A DNA stretch of 64,000 nt from Pyrocephalus nanus (taxonomy: Eukaryota > Chordata > Aves > Passeriformes > Tyrannidae). Below, one piece after another: positions 13,701-24,823 of the stretch. How positions within the stretch are numbered: position 1 is the first letter of the stretch; each line of letters starts with the position of its first letter. A model generated the notes under the pieces. It was given only the letters and a program-made list of their open reading frames with translations. It had not been told where the DNA came from and did not search any database. Location: positions 19,924,001-19,988,000 of the forward strand of contig CM076267.1 in NCBI GenBank assembly GCA_038380795.1. Direction: 5' to 3'. The position numbers and the translations under genes are program-made.

Positions 13701-16700
13701 ATAGCAATAGTTTTCCACCAGTCTTTCACAACTCCTGCTAGGAGATTGCAACCACACCTGTTATATTGCTGGCCAGAGAGTCAGTGTCTCCACACAGAAT
13801 GTTTAATGATGTGATTTTTTGTTTATCAAGGTGATAATTTGGGTCTCTCTCTCCCTCTACTGCCTTATGGCATTTCTTAGGATTTAAGTCTCCTATTAAA
13901 AGAAGTTAAATAGGCCAACAAGTTTAAAAGTATTGCACTCAATTTCAGCAAGGCTTTAAAGTCTGTTCTGTGGCTGTCTTCATACAGAAAAGTAAAAACT
14001 GCGAAGGTAATACAAACAGCTCAAATATTCTTAAGGAAGACACCACAGACTTTGTCACTCATTGCAGACATAAACTGGAGGTTGTTCCTTTCATATGAAA
14101 TGGTTTAAAAAACTACCAGGCCTTGCAGTAGTAGAAGTTATTTTTAATAACACAGCTATAAAAGGTCAACAAAAACTGCAGTAGCATTCCATGTGCTTGA
14201 TTATTGTCCAATTCATTTATTACATTGCAGGTTGAGAACAGCCCTACAATCCCGCTCAAAAGGGAACACATGAGCAGTCCCACTCAAGTCAAGCCACCTG
14301 TTTACACCAGACAACTTTACAGAAGGGTTTCTGGCAGCACTAACACTGGTTCACTAAAGCCCGGACTGACCACTCTTATTACCAGCAGGTAACAAGCCAG
14401 CCAAGCACTGCCTTTAAGCTTTTAGCAGCAGTATTAGGCAGTGGTTGCACGGCCGGTAGAGACAATCCACTGAAGAGTGTCTCCTTCTCTTCCTCTTTCC
14501 AACATCTCTCTTTCTTGCACTTCCACTCTCCTTCTTACTCTTTCTTTTCCAAACTCCAGAAACTACCCCCCTATACTACCCTGCATGCTGCTCAAAATCA
14601 CTAAGCCAGCAGGAAAGCACCTAATTCCCTAGGCCTGGTTTTAGTTTTCTCAGTGATAGCACCTCAGAGAAGCTCTGATGAGCAGTGGCATGCTAGCACA
14701 AAGCACACACCAACAACTCTAGGCTGGCAGCAACCTGGGCACAGGACATTGGACAAGAGAGGGAAGGAGAGTGGAGCATCCTACTTCCATCAGCACTGAA
14801 CTGTTCACTTGTTTTAGCACTTCTCAGAACTGTGCCCTTAGATGGAAAGGTATGACAAGGGCTTGATCAGATCTAAATGGGGTCTCCCACTGCTATTGAA
14901 TGAAAGGAATTTTATGCAGCAAATGTTGCCCCCATTCTACGGGGCAGATCTGAGGAGCATTATTGAAGTATGTCTCTACTCCAGTTCTGCAGGTCTTATA
15001 CTTCCTCAAAATAAACTAAACCTTCTATGGTATATTTATCTGAGTTGATAAATGTGCACCATGGTTTATAAAGATAAAAACCATTACCTAGATTCTAAAT
15101 ACATCAATGAATGTATCAGTTCCTAGGATATCTTATGGACTATGCCTTTCTTTTCTAAAGAGATGGCACAGAAGACAACGAAACCCCCAATCTTCTTGCT
15201 CCACAAAAGAATGACCCTGCAATCCCCATCAAAGGCAGTCCCAGTTGGAATGGACCCCATTCTCTGACTCAGCTCAGCAGGGTGTAGTATCATGACCTGC
15301 TTGTGCAAGAAAATAATTGAGCAGACACACTGCTGCTGTAAACAGTGCCCTTTTGCTGAAGATCTGACTTCTTGATTGTAAAACAAAGGCAACTTATTCA
15401 TGTTAAAAATATAAAATAGAACAGATCATAGAAGTAGGACCATTTCAGTCAACTCTTATATGTCATTTCATTAATCCAAAACAAAACTTGTAACAGTGAT
15501 CCTTGATCTCTAATCCACTTTAAGAATTGCAAAACAAAGAAAACATTAAAAGCCTTGGAACCAACAGTAAAAGCTTAAGGAATCCACTAAAGGCTATCCA
15601 TTCCATTAGACATTTCTATGCATACTCATAAAACTTCATTTTCTTAAACTGTTCTAAAAGTGTACTGAGACAAGGAAGAAAAAGCAGTTAATAAAATTAA
15701 CATTATCATAACAAAGTGGACTTCAAAACTGATCTAAAACAATACCAAGCTTTTAAAAGAGAATTTTAGTCTTCCTGAATCCTATTTTCTATGTCTTAGA
15801 CCAGTACAAGGCAGGGTAGTTTCTTTGAAATTAAAGGAATCACACTGAGTTTGCTCAAAAGAAACCTTATTATTCCTTAATCTAGAAACAACTCAAGTAA
15901 TTTTAAAAATAATGTACTGTTATGAAATTATATAAAAAAGCACTTTATTTTAGATAATTTCAAAAGCATTTTTGTCCTTTATCTGCCACATTCAGTATAA
16001 GCTACTAAAAAGAAACTGGCAAATTGTCTGATTATCATCACTGATTAGCCACAGTGGAATAAAAATATCCACTTCTCTTTAAATAGATGTCAACCTGTCA
16101 ATCGTTAATTAGAAGGGACCTTTAGCATCAACAATGACAACTTCTAGAAAGTGTAATTTCTTTTGAAGTATCCAAACCCCTATATGGTTCCAGTATGTTT
16201 TAAGTAGAGCTCTGGAAAAGGAGATATAACTCCAGATTAAAAAAGTGATAGTACAAGATGATTCAAGTTACATATTTGTCTATCTGAAAAGTGATCACAA
16301 CCTCTTAGATCTAAAAATAAGTATTGTAGGAAGACTAAACAGATTTTGATCCAATATTCCTAAAGATAAATTGAACTTCCTCTACAATGTACCTGCTTAC
16401 AGCTCAATTAAAAATAAGAGTATTCAGATTTTTAAAAAAATATATATTGACAGAAGAACCTCCAGGTTCAGTGCTAAAGAATGAGAAGCTAAAAAAACCC
16501 AAATACCACTAGATTTTGATCTGGCAATAACCTAAGAGTGCAAGAAGGTATATGGAAGGGAAAGGCTCCAAATAGTGACCAATTCCATGTCAATCCAGGA
16601 AGCCCAAAAGGAAAAGAATTAAAAGGCTATAGTGAAAGTGCATTCTACCTTTCCCCCAAATGAATCTTTGCTCATTTCCTGCAAAACACATGGCAAGTAA

Positions 16701-19700
16701 ATCTGGATTAAAGTAGGATTTCATTGCTCAAATTTCCAATCAGCTCAATATATGAAAGAAGGTTTTGGGTTGTCTTACAGGGAAATAGAAGCATCGTACA
16801 CATCATACATTTATCTTAGTTAAAATCTCCTTAGAAGCTCTGTCTCTATTTTTCTTCACTCCTGTAAGCTTAATTATTTACTGTAATCCTAGCATTTGGC
16901 ATAGAACCTAAATCTAACCACGTGTCATCCAATTACTGCTTTCAATTTTTAACTAAAATTCTGTGGTTTGCTCCATTCTTTGCTTTAGCTGATTACTTCG
17001 CAAATACCTGATATGCTTGATGGAACAGAATACAGAAAAAGGGTAAATTATTAAAAAAATTCAAGAGATGTACTACAAGTGAGCTATTCATTAAAAGGAA
17101 TAAAAAAAAAACCTCCAAACCTGTTAGTGCAGAGAAATACTCATGAATTAAAATGTGATAAGACTATAACATGTTTCACTGATAGGTGCTTTTAAATTGT
17201 TGGACCTCAAGAAATAAACCAGTTTAGAACCAGGTAGATGGACACTCAGTGGGATTTTTGATTTTGTGTGAGAACATCTCCAAGGCAAACCAAGAAAATT
17301 GCGCTAGTGCAGGATTATGAACACTGCAGCCCTCAGGTCATGCACAATACCCATTCAAGTGTATGATTGCATTGCTATATTAATTTTTCTTGCCATCCTT
17401 TCTCCCTGCTCATTATTTCCAAATCCTCAGTCCCCAAGGAAAGTCTCACTCAAGGTCTTCAAACACTAGGTGTTGGCAGGGGTGGAATCTTACAGACAGG
17501 CTTCTCTGTCATGTAAACGTGCTCAGTGCTGTAAAAGGAAGTATGAATGCTGACTCTGGCTTGTCGCCTACAGCAACGTCACTGTACATCATCCTACAGA
17601 CAAATTAAATAGATTTGAGAGAAGACAATGTCTAAAAACCACTGAATTATTAATTTGGAGATTGAACTATTACAATGCCTGATGGAAAAGTATGTTTCTT
17701 CATGCCGTTCTAGAGAGAGCTGCTGTGCCTCTTCTCTACTAGGTCTTATCATACCTATTTCTTTCTGGCCTGTCCAACTTTGTGCAAACATTCATTGTGT
17801 GAGATACAACATCTTATGCATTCATTCTCGGAATAGCCTTCATTCTCAGACTAACAGAGACTTTATAATGGTAACAAATTTTACTCATATTGGCCTGGGA
17901 TGCATTAAGCTGATGATTTATCATTGCAGAGACTTAGGATGCAAATCAAATTTGATGCACTAACTTTTATGTTACAGCAAAGTTTCTGGAGAAATCACAT
18001 TTTGCCAGGATGCAAACAGAACAGCTAAACAGCTTTCCTAAAATAAAAGAAAATAAGCAAACAAACAAACAAACAAGAAAAAATCTACAACAGCAACCTT
18101 AAAAAAAAATCAGTAAATATGAGTTATTGAAAAGAGAAGCAAAACAATAAGTGCTAGAAGTTAACCTAGCTGTGATCTTCTACCCTATTAATAGAGAATG
18201 TACAATTAAAAAAAAAATTGCATATATGTAGTGAGAAAGACCATTAATGGAAATGCTTGCATTTCCAGTTGCATTTCCCAGAATTCGAAAGTTTCCACAA
18301 TTATGATTATGAGCATGGAAAATCTACAGCATGGCTAAGCAATCACTGATCTCATACAATTCAAAGCAAAGTGAATTTGTCATCTATGATTCTGTACATG
18401 AAGCGTGCTAAATAAACAAAAAGATCCTCAGAAGCATCCACCAGAAAGAGAGGAGATGCAAACAGCATTTTTTTGTAAACTACACAATAAAGTGGAATCC
18501 TGGCCTTTACATAGCAAGCTGGTATTTTGCAATAAATTACAGCAAAACCAGAATTTCAGTGTAAGTACATGCAGGTCTGGAAAAGATGATGTCGCTACTG
18601 TCTTGTAACTTGCACTAATTTAACTGAATTTTTGACAAAAATTAATAGCAATGTCATTGATTAAATAATTAATATTATTACAATACTAATACATTTATTT
18701 TCTGGAAGATTTACATCATCTCAGTCGAAAACAGGTCATCAGGACCTAAGGGACACCAAAAAGCAATGAACGAAATTTAAGTAATTTGAATTATATAGGT
18801 TACAGAAATACTAACTATATTAGATTTGTGAAGAATGTTATTCATACTCTGTGTCTAGAAAGAAAGCATTTAATAAAGAAAAGCAGATTTCCATTAATGA
18901 ATTAGATTTTTTTTATATATTAATGATTTGATAAAGAAATTAAAGTAATAGCTTCTCTGATCTTCAACCATTAAGAACAAAAACAAAAAAAAATTCAAAC
19001 ACTCTCTGGTACTAAATCCTTGTCAAAAAAAAGTACAGCAGGCCTTCCATGTTAGACAAGGAGAGCCCAATAACAGACCCTATGTAGAATATTGCATGAG
19101 TACGTAGATCTAACATGCTTTGCAGTAACATTAAAGAACTCATTGTTCAAATGTGAAGTTGCCCTAATGATCTCATTTGCTCTCTGCAAATCTGCTGAGC
19201 TACAACATCCATCCATTGTCTGTAATTTATGACTATGACTGTAAAGCACTTTGATATTCCTCAAAACAAACAATAACCATAGTCCTGTGATGCTCCTGCT
19301 TGACAGTACCTCCACTTAACCAGTTTTTGAGATTCCAGAAGCCATTTTTTCTGAGAACAATTACCCCACAGGCAACAAGACTTCTAAAGGTTGCAGAACC
19401 AGACCCTGTACTGCTAGCAATTATGAGAAGCAGCATTTTTATTCAGTTTATAAGCTGTATGTCCAATTCCAGTAAAATCAGAATTAGGTAAATCAAGAAA
19501 AAGCACTGTAATTTATACTGCTTCATTTGAACAGTTATTCTACTGTGAAGGTAGGGGGAGGGGACAGAGAAACAGGGAGACACCATGAAAGTAAAAAACT
19601 TCTGTACTTCCACTACCTCTGCATACTAGTTCAAATTTCTCTGCTTATTCTGTCATATCATTTACCAGGCACGTCCTGAACAATCACAAGGAACCGTAGA

Positions 19701-21191
19701 GCAAAGAAATAAAGTTCTAATCTGCACTGCAGCTTCCATTCTATCCAATGTAAAATAATAGTGCATAGGATTAACTCTGCCCAGTGTGACCTCCTTGGCC
19801 AGAGTTTTTGCAGGTCTCCTGCTGCATATTAGCTATCTCTTATTTCCCTGCTCATAAGTGGGAGCTGCTAGCAGCAGTTGCAGAATAATTACTTAGTTGA
19901 TTCTGTCTAAGGAGCTTAAACTAAGAGTTGAGCAAAGAAAGCAGATTAACAATTTGAACACACACGTAACACACAGAGACACAGAGAACCAGCAGGACTG
20001 CAGGTCAATACACGGGGTGGAGGAAATGCACTTCAGCCACTCTTGCTTCAACAGGACAGGCTTGATTTGCACTGCAAGGCAATTAAACTGCAGGAAGAAG
20101 GGGAAGGCAGGAAGATAGGCTGCAGTCACAGGCCGGAGAGAGGACTTGGGGACACGGCTACTCCATCCCTAGCAGCCAGATTAGTACCAGAGGAGCAGCA
20201 CTCAGCCTGCTCTGCCCGTCACATGCTCCTCGATGTCGCCTAGCAACAGTAAAGCCCAGAGAAAAAGTTCTCGCTCTCTCAACTTCAAATCTGCGTCTGA
20301 GACCGACTGAGGGGAGCTTATTGTGCTCCAGACTAAGCATCTGTTTCTTTCTTACAGCCTTCTGTAAATGACTGCATATACCACACGTACACAAGCGTGT
20401 CCATGCATAACCCGCCCCCCACTCCCCGGCCCAACCTGTCTACGTGCAAGTGCCACAGCCTGTGCACTCATCAAAAACAACTCAAGGTACAACTTCAGTG
20501 GTCACCAAACCAGCTCTTGGAATGCAGGTGAACTCTGCTCTGCAAAATCACCCATACTCCAGTAGCAAGAAGGGCACAAAGATCACAAGATAAAAATGCA
20601 AAAAGTCTGGGGTGGGGTGTTTTTTTGCCTTATCCACAGCCAGTAAACAGTATTTGCTACAGGAAAAGCTGCCCGCTTGCATCTCTGTAAAACTGTGAGT
20701 TTAGACAGCGGAGTTGCAACGTCTGAGCTGTCCCTCCAAACTTAGCCACATTTGTGTGTTGCTGTCTATTATAATCAGAAAGAAAAAAAAAAAGTTTGTA
20801 CAAACCAGAAAAACCATCAGAGAAAGCATCCTGCGATAATTTAAAATCAAGATGAAGTGAAGGTAAAGACCCGGTGGTGTTTGTGATATTCTTAAGGCGC
20901 TACTTCCTTTTCCACAACAGAAATCGACTCCATCAAATGACTCCTGGAAAGAGCCAGCTGTCTCCCCTAGCTATTAGAAAGAACTCCTTGAATCAGCGCC
21001 CATTAACCCTCTACTTTCAGGCACTTTTTTTTTTTTCCTCATAGAAGTCCCCAGAGAGGGATGTGCTCCTTGCGGTGCAAGTCCCATTCCGGAGAATCTG
21101 GAGCATAGCGCTTACCTTGGCAACTGCCCCGCATTATGCATGCAGTGAACAGTATGAGCAGTTTGCAAGCAGTTGCTGCTCTTCCATCCAT
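1589..21191 (-). CDS. LRP2: LRP2 (megalin), 5' part: signal peptide and first two LDLa modules
   Basis: This is the 5' end of a very large single-pass endocytic receptor. It takes up vitamin- and lipid-carrier proteins, hormones and many other ligands at the apical surface of absorptive epithelia. Three exons were read on the minus strand: 21191-21116, 4003-3896 and 1711-1589. They join in frame with phase 1 borders and GT-AG introns. The product starts with a signal peptide (MDGRAATAC, then a hydrophobic stretch [11 protein letters not shown]). Two six-cysteine LDLa modules follow. The first contains [10 protein letters not shown] and the second [14 protein letters not shown]. From memory, human LRP2 begins very similarly (MDRGPAA..., then a first module with [10 protein letters not shown] and a second with CIPNSWVCD), which separates it from LRP1, LRP1B and VLDLR. 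Only about 100 of roughly 4,600 residues are present; the rest lies beyond position 1. The gene is divergent from the collagen gene on the right. Identification rests on recall of the human protein, not a search. Confidence 0.9.
1712..3895 (-). other. LRP2 intron 2
   Basis: This 2.2-kb GT-AG intron separates the two LDLa exons. A 128-codon open frame on the minus strand (3497-3111) is inside it but shows no domain or family resemblance and is treated as chance. Nothing else was recognised. Confidence 0.75.
3896..4003 (-). CDS. LRP2: LRP2 coding exon 2 (LDL-receptor class A module 1)
   Basis: This 108-nt exon (36 codons, phase 1 in and out) has a strong polypyrimidine tract and acceptor (CTTTACCACAG) and the donor TGCC|GTAAGT. 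It encodes one complete LDLa repeat with six cysteines. The calcium-binding acidic cluster reads [12 protein letters not shown]. An open frame continues about 22 codons into the upstream intron and starts with a Met (MNFTVCVYV...). That stretch crosses the acceptor and is intron, so the exon is not a stand-alone small gene. The module resembles the first repeat of mammalian LRP2. Confidence 0.9.
5461..5498. repeat. Short tandem duplication, 20-bp unit x2
   Basis: The 18-base unit GGTTGGTGGTGCAGGTCT occurs twice in a row with a 20-bp period. It is a local duplication in LRP2 intron 1 with no evident function. Confidence 0.8.
7741..7766. repeat. Minisatellite, 10-bp unit x2.6
   Basis: ATGGCAGAAT is repeated twice exactly and a third copy is partial. 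It lies in LRP2 intron 1. Confidence 0.8.
8535..8554. repeat. T20 homopolymer
   Basis: A run of 20 T sits in LRP2 intron 1. Read on the minus strand it is a poly(A) tract, but no retroposed body is recognisable next to it. Confidence 0.85.
12892..12961 (-). mobile_element. CR1 LINE 3'-end fragment
   Basis: The stretch starting CATAGAATCACAGAATGG and running through TTGGAAGGGACATTAAAG matches the reverse complement of the 3' end of avian CR1 retroposons, which end in ATTCTATG-type repeats. Only about 70 bp are recognisable. It is a truncated, inactive copy on the minus strand. CR1 tails of this form are a hallmark of bird genomes, though related CR1s occur in other sauropsids. Confidence 0.85.
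18058..18076. repeat. (CAAA)n microsatellite
   Basis: Nearly five CAAA units lie in an A-rich part of LRP2 intron 1. Confidence 0.85.
21116..21191 (-). CDS. LRP2: LRP2 coding exon 1 (signal peptide)
   Basis: The exon encodes 25 residues plus one base. It begins MDGRAATAC, continues with the hydrophobic core [11 protein letters not shown] and ends RGSCQ. The donor is CAAG|GTAAGC, with the last exon base at 21116 (phase 1). The split Gly codon is completed by the first two bases of the exon at 4003. A second ATG at 21209-21207 lies in frame six codons upstream (MGPRHR then MDGR), and an in-frame TGA at 21236-21234 closes the frame above it. I chose 21191 because MDGRAATAC lines up with the known mammalian start. 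Both ATGs have G at +4 and C at -3, so context does not decide between them. Confidence 0.88.
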
Positions 21192-21313
21192 CCGATGGCG
21201 AGGTCCCATCTGGGCTGGGATGCTCCAGCTTCCTCAGAAGCTGGCTCCTCGACTCCGGGGTGCTGATGTGCACAGCAGCAGCACAAGGAGCCTGATGTCT
21301 TTTTCTTATCCCG

Positions 21314-21352
21314 CTAGTTCCAGCAGAAAGGCGTGTTCGCCTGTTGAGACAT
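21314..21352 (-). other. Possible upstream ORF in the LRP2 5' UTR (12 codons plus stop)
   Basis: An ATG at 21352-21350 opens a 12-codon frame (MSQQANTPFCWN) that ends with TAG at 21316-21314. It ends more than 100 bases before the LRP2 start. If transcription begins near 21370 it would be in the mRNA and could reduce initiation at LRP2. This depends on the unproven start site. Confidence 0.35.
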
Positions 21353-21397
21353 CGCGTTTTCTATAAACTCCCACCCTCCAGACATTGGATAAAGCTC

Positions 21398-21403
21398 TTT
21401 ATA
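21398..21403 (-). promoter_or_regulatory. Candidate TATA box of LRP2
   Basis: The minus strand reads CCGGGTATAAAGAGC, a near-ideal TATA element with GC-rich flanks. It lies about 210 bases upstream of the Met codon at 21191. With usual spacing, transcription would start near 21370, giving a 5' UTR of roughly 160-180 nt. The start site itself cannot be seen. Confidence 0.5.
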
Positions 21404-22605
21404 CCCGGCGGCCCCGGAACTAGCATGAGGGAATCAGGCACTGCTCCAGGCCCTGCAGCTACAGGCTGCCTCTGCCCCTCCTTCTACACTTTGCAGGATA
21501 GGCAAGATGCTTCCAAGTCCCTGCACTTTGCGGACTTTGTATCAGAGTCCATTGGTGCTACACTCTATTTTGAGTACTCAGGTAGTTTGAGTAGATCGGG
21601 GAATTGCAGATGGCAAGTGAAATGCGTCCCAGGTTTTAGAGTCCCAAAGGCATGCTCCAAACAAGAAAAGCAGTTTTGATAACTATGAAAAACATCACAA
21701 CATCTACTTATCAATGCAGGGAGCTAAGAATTTAATACTCCTCACATAAATATTGTGAAAGGAAAACTGTAGGGATGAAACTTACTTCTGTGTTTTCTTA
21801 GCTGATGAAATCAGTTTGCTAAAGTGCTTTGGCTGTGAATTCTTAAGATATCAGCTGGAGACACCCTACTCTAGTTTGAACTCTCCAACAGTGTGTGCAG
21901 CACACATGAAATGTCTGCCTGTGTTTTACTGCTGCCATTTCAGGAACCATATACCCTCTTAACAAGGGTAGAGCAGTGTGTAGAATCACAGGGGAAACAT
22001 AAAGATACCCTAATACCTCCGGCTGGAATGCAGCCTTGATAAAAGGACAAACATTTTGGAAGCTTTGCTTGTGGCATCAGAAGCATCATATATAAACTGT
22101 GTGAAGTTAAATCATTATTTTGTTTTATATTCATCAGAAATAGTTTTCCATGTAGAATGTGTAATTATGCCAAGCTATTCCCTTCTCTGCATGTGTGCAC
22201 ACATACACATGCATGTCAGCAATGAGTACTGTGCAGACATACACACCATGGGAGAAGGATGGGTCTTCTTGTCTTGCTTTGTCAGATTAATTTCAGTAAC
22301 ACCACCATTATAGAAACCATGTATCATTTGCACGAGCATTGTATCATGCTCATTATACTGCAGTGGCTATTTGCTGATGCTGCAACAGAACTTAAGCAAT
22401 ATTTCAAAGCTTAACTCTTCTTCTTTTTGCCATGGACCAAAGTTTCAATTGAGGGGTAGAGGTGCCTGTATTGTTTGTGCAAAAGTTGCAAAGGACATGT
22501 TGCTGTTTATTAGCAGACTGTGATTTTTCTCCAGGTCCTGTAGGACGCTAATCCCTCTAAACCTTTCCGTAAAGGTTTTCTATCTATCAAGATGGAAAGG
22601 GGGAT

Positions 22606-22622
22606 GGGGGGGGGGGGGGGGG
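22606..22622. repeat. G17 homopolymer
   Basis: An uninterrupted run of 17 G follows GGGGGAT, about 1.2 kb upstream of the LRP2 TATA box. It could fold as a G-quadruplex and is also a classic place for sequencing length error. Confidence 0.85.
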
Positions 22623-24796
22623 AACAGAAGATGTGGAGCACAGGCTTTTGCAAAGTTGTGATTTATGCAGGTTCAGGGCTGTTTGGTGTAGTGGTACGAC
22701 ACAGCACCGGGGTCAAGCCACAAGAAACACTGGGGGCAGATCAGAATATTCAATTAGCTTCCTGGCACCTCTGAATCACAAAGAGAGGATAAGATCTCTC
22801 CATCACAAGATCCAGAGCTGCCGGGGGAGGGGGAGACATGCCCTCTTCAAATCTCTCTCCTCCCTCCCACCCTCTCTCCTTTCACTGTAGGGGAACAGTG
22901 CTTGAAACATTCCTTTCTGCACGGAAGGACTTTTCCTATTGTTGTTTTCTTTGTGTTTCAGTGTTGCCAACTTACTGGAATTCTTGTCGTGGTTTCACAG
23001 CAAGGCTCAGGCTGACCAAACGGAACCAGCTGCGTTTGTGTATGGGGCCGCTGCTGCTTTAATCCCCCAACAAGGCCGATGGGGAGGGAAGGAAGGGATC
23101 CTCTGAGGGGAGCAAGCAGATCTGCTCTGTACAGATGGGTGCCTGTAAAGCCAACACAGAGACTGACCGTTCTTAATTATAAGAGGAATTGTTTAAATCA
23201 GTTCACACCCCAGCAACGCACAGACAGGGCAAACAGTGCTTGGGAGCTGCAACCCCAGACTGGGAGCTGTGTGCAGTCTTCCGCCATTGTATGTTCAAGG
23301 TGACCTGGATACAAGCTTTGAGAGGCACCTACCTATGTTTCACTCCAAAACAGTCGGCAGCCAGAAGGTTTGCTCCTGCCCCATTCGCTATCGCCATTTC
23401 TATTCATCTGTACTTCCCACAGGATGGTAGGCAAGAGGGATTCTCCAAAAGGAACGCTGGAGATGCTGTTGACAGTGAGGGGAAGCCCTGTACTGAGACA
23501 GTGGATCAAGCCCTTCCCACCCATTATTCTTTACACTCAGAAGACAAAATTTGCGTTCAGAAAAAAACGAATTGATCAGCCCAGACGCTTCACTGCTGAG
23601 GAATGACAGTAACAAAGGAGAGTGTTCTCTGTTTACTTCATCTAAAATTTTCTCCACTCACTTTACCACGGCACCTTGTTATTCAACTAAAGGGACTCTG
23701 TCCTGCTGGGCACCACTAAATAGGACTTCACCAAGACTAGAGCTGCAAGATCAGAATCAAAACTCCTCAAAGCTTTCCCATAACTACATCCAAAATTGCC
23801 TATGTGGGTGTAATGCACCTCTCCCTCTCAGCTTCTTGTTGACTAAAATGGCAGCTGATTGTTTCTGAGTGAACTAGACTTAGGGATGTTTAGTTGATTA
23901 TTGCATGTTTAAGAGTACCTCTGTTAGGAAGTTAGAGGGAGAAAACACAAGCAATGCAATTGTTCACTGAACTCCACTCTTAATTCAAAATACAGTTTGG
24001 GATGTCTTTGTTTGCCTGGTTTTTGCTGTAAGCAAGCACTCAGAAAAGCAGTTAAAGGTGTAATTTAGAACTAACAACTACGCTGCTTAAATATTAAAGA
24101 CACATACTAAGCAAGAAAGTTAAAATTTAAAAGGCTTCATTTTTGACCAAAGTTCAGTTCAAGTCAGTGTCAAAACTCATGCAATTCTTACCAGACAGAC
24201 AGAAACATGAGGGTTGATGTATGACTAGGTAAAGATACAAAGCTGATAGTTAAAAAAGAAAAAAATTATATACACTCAGTTAAAGAAACTGTGGGTCAGA
24301 TTTGCACCTGTGAATTTGTCTCTTCTGAACTTCTTGGGACAGTTTACAGAGGCTAAGGAGCTGCCCAGTGAATTATCCAATAAAGCTGTAATTGCCATTG
24401 CCATTCAGTAATCTTGTGGTCAATCTGTCCTTGGATAAACCCAGGTGTTTCCACAAAGAAAATATTTTAAGTTACAAGCTGTGTTTCCAGTTTAACATTT
24501 AAGTTTAATCATTAAATCCTATGCCTTTATCATGATGAGCTTTTTTTTTGTTATTTTTGTGTAATTATACTAAAGCAAGGCTACATTTTAAACATACTAA
24601 AGCCATGCTCATTTTTTGAGAGAACACTGGTAATGGCAAGTCATACAAGTTGAAACTAAGGATAGTCTCTCCGCCTGGGTAATAATATAAGTACCGAACT
24701 GCAGCAATTATTCAGATTTCATCCCTCTTTGCTATTCTACAATCTAAAGTGCCCTATTTCTTTAACTGAACCTTAGTTTTACAAAAAGTAACTATT

Positions 24797-24823
24797 TGTG
24801 TGTGTGTGTGTGTGTGTGTGTGT
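24797..24823. repeat. (TG)13 microsatellite
   Basis: About 13 uninterrupted TG units lie in the intergenic spacer. Confidence 0.9.

Larger units (their letters stand above)
4004..21115 (-). other. LRP2 intron 1 (17.1 kb)
   Basis: This long first intron lies between the signal-peptide exon and the first LDLa exon. It is AT-rich with many short A and T runs. It contains one CR1 tail (about 12.9 kb), a T20 run, a (CAAA)n run and two small tandem duplications, listed separately. No nested gene could be supported on either strand. The short open frames inside it lack recognisable domains and splice partners. First introns often hold enhancers, but none can be named from sequence alone. Confidence 0.75.
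20900..21420 (-). promoter_or_regulatory. LRP2 promoter and 5' UTR region
   Basis: CpG dinucleotides are visibly denser here than in the flanking AT-rich sequence (for example CCCGGCGGCCCCGG near 21404-21417). The stretch surrounds the signal-peptide exon and is therefore the likely core promoter, 5' UTR and start of intron 1. It is not a strong CpG island by eye. The boundaries are approximate. Confidence 0.6.

Noticed and set aside
16105..16150. Possible third CR1 tail (AGAAGGGACCTTTAGCATC)
   Set aside because: Only a short partial match to the CR1 3' end, lacking the ATTCTATG-type terminus.
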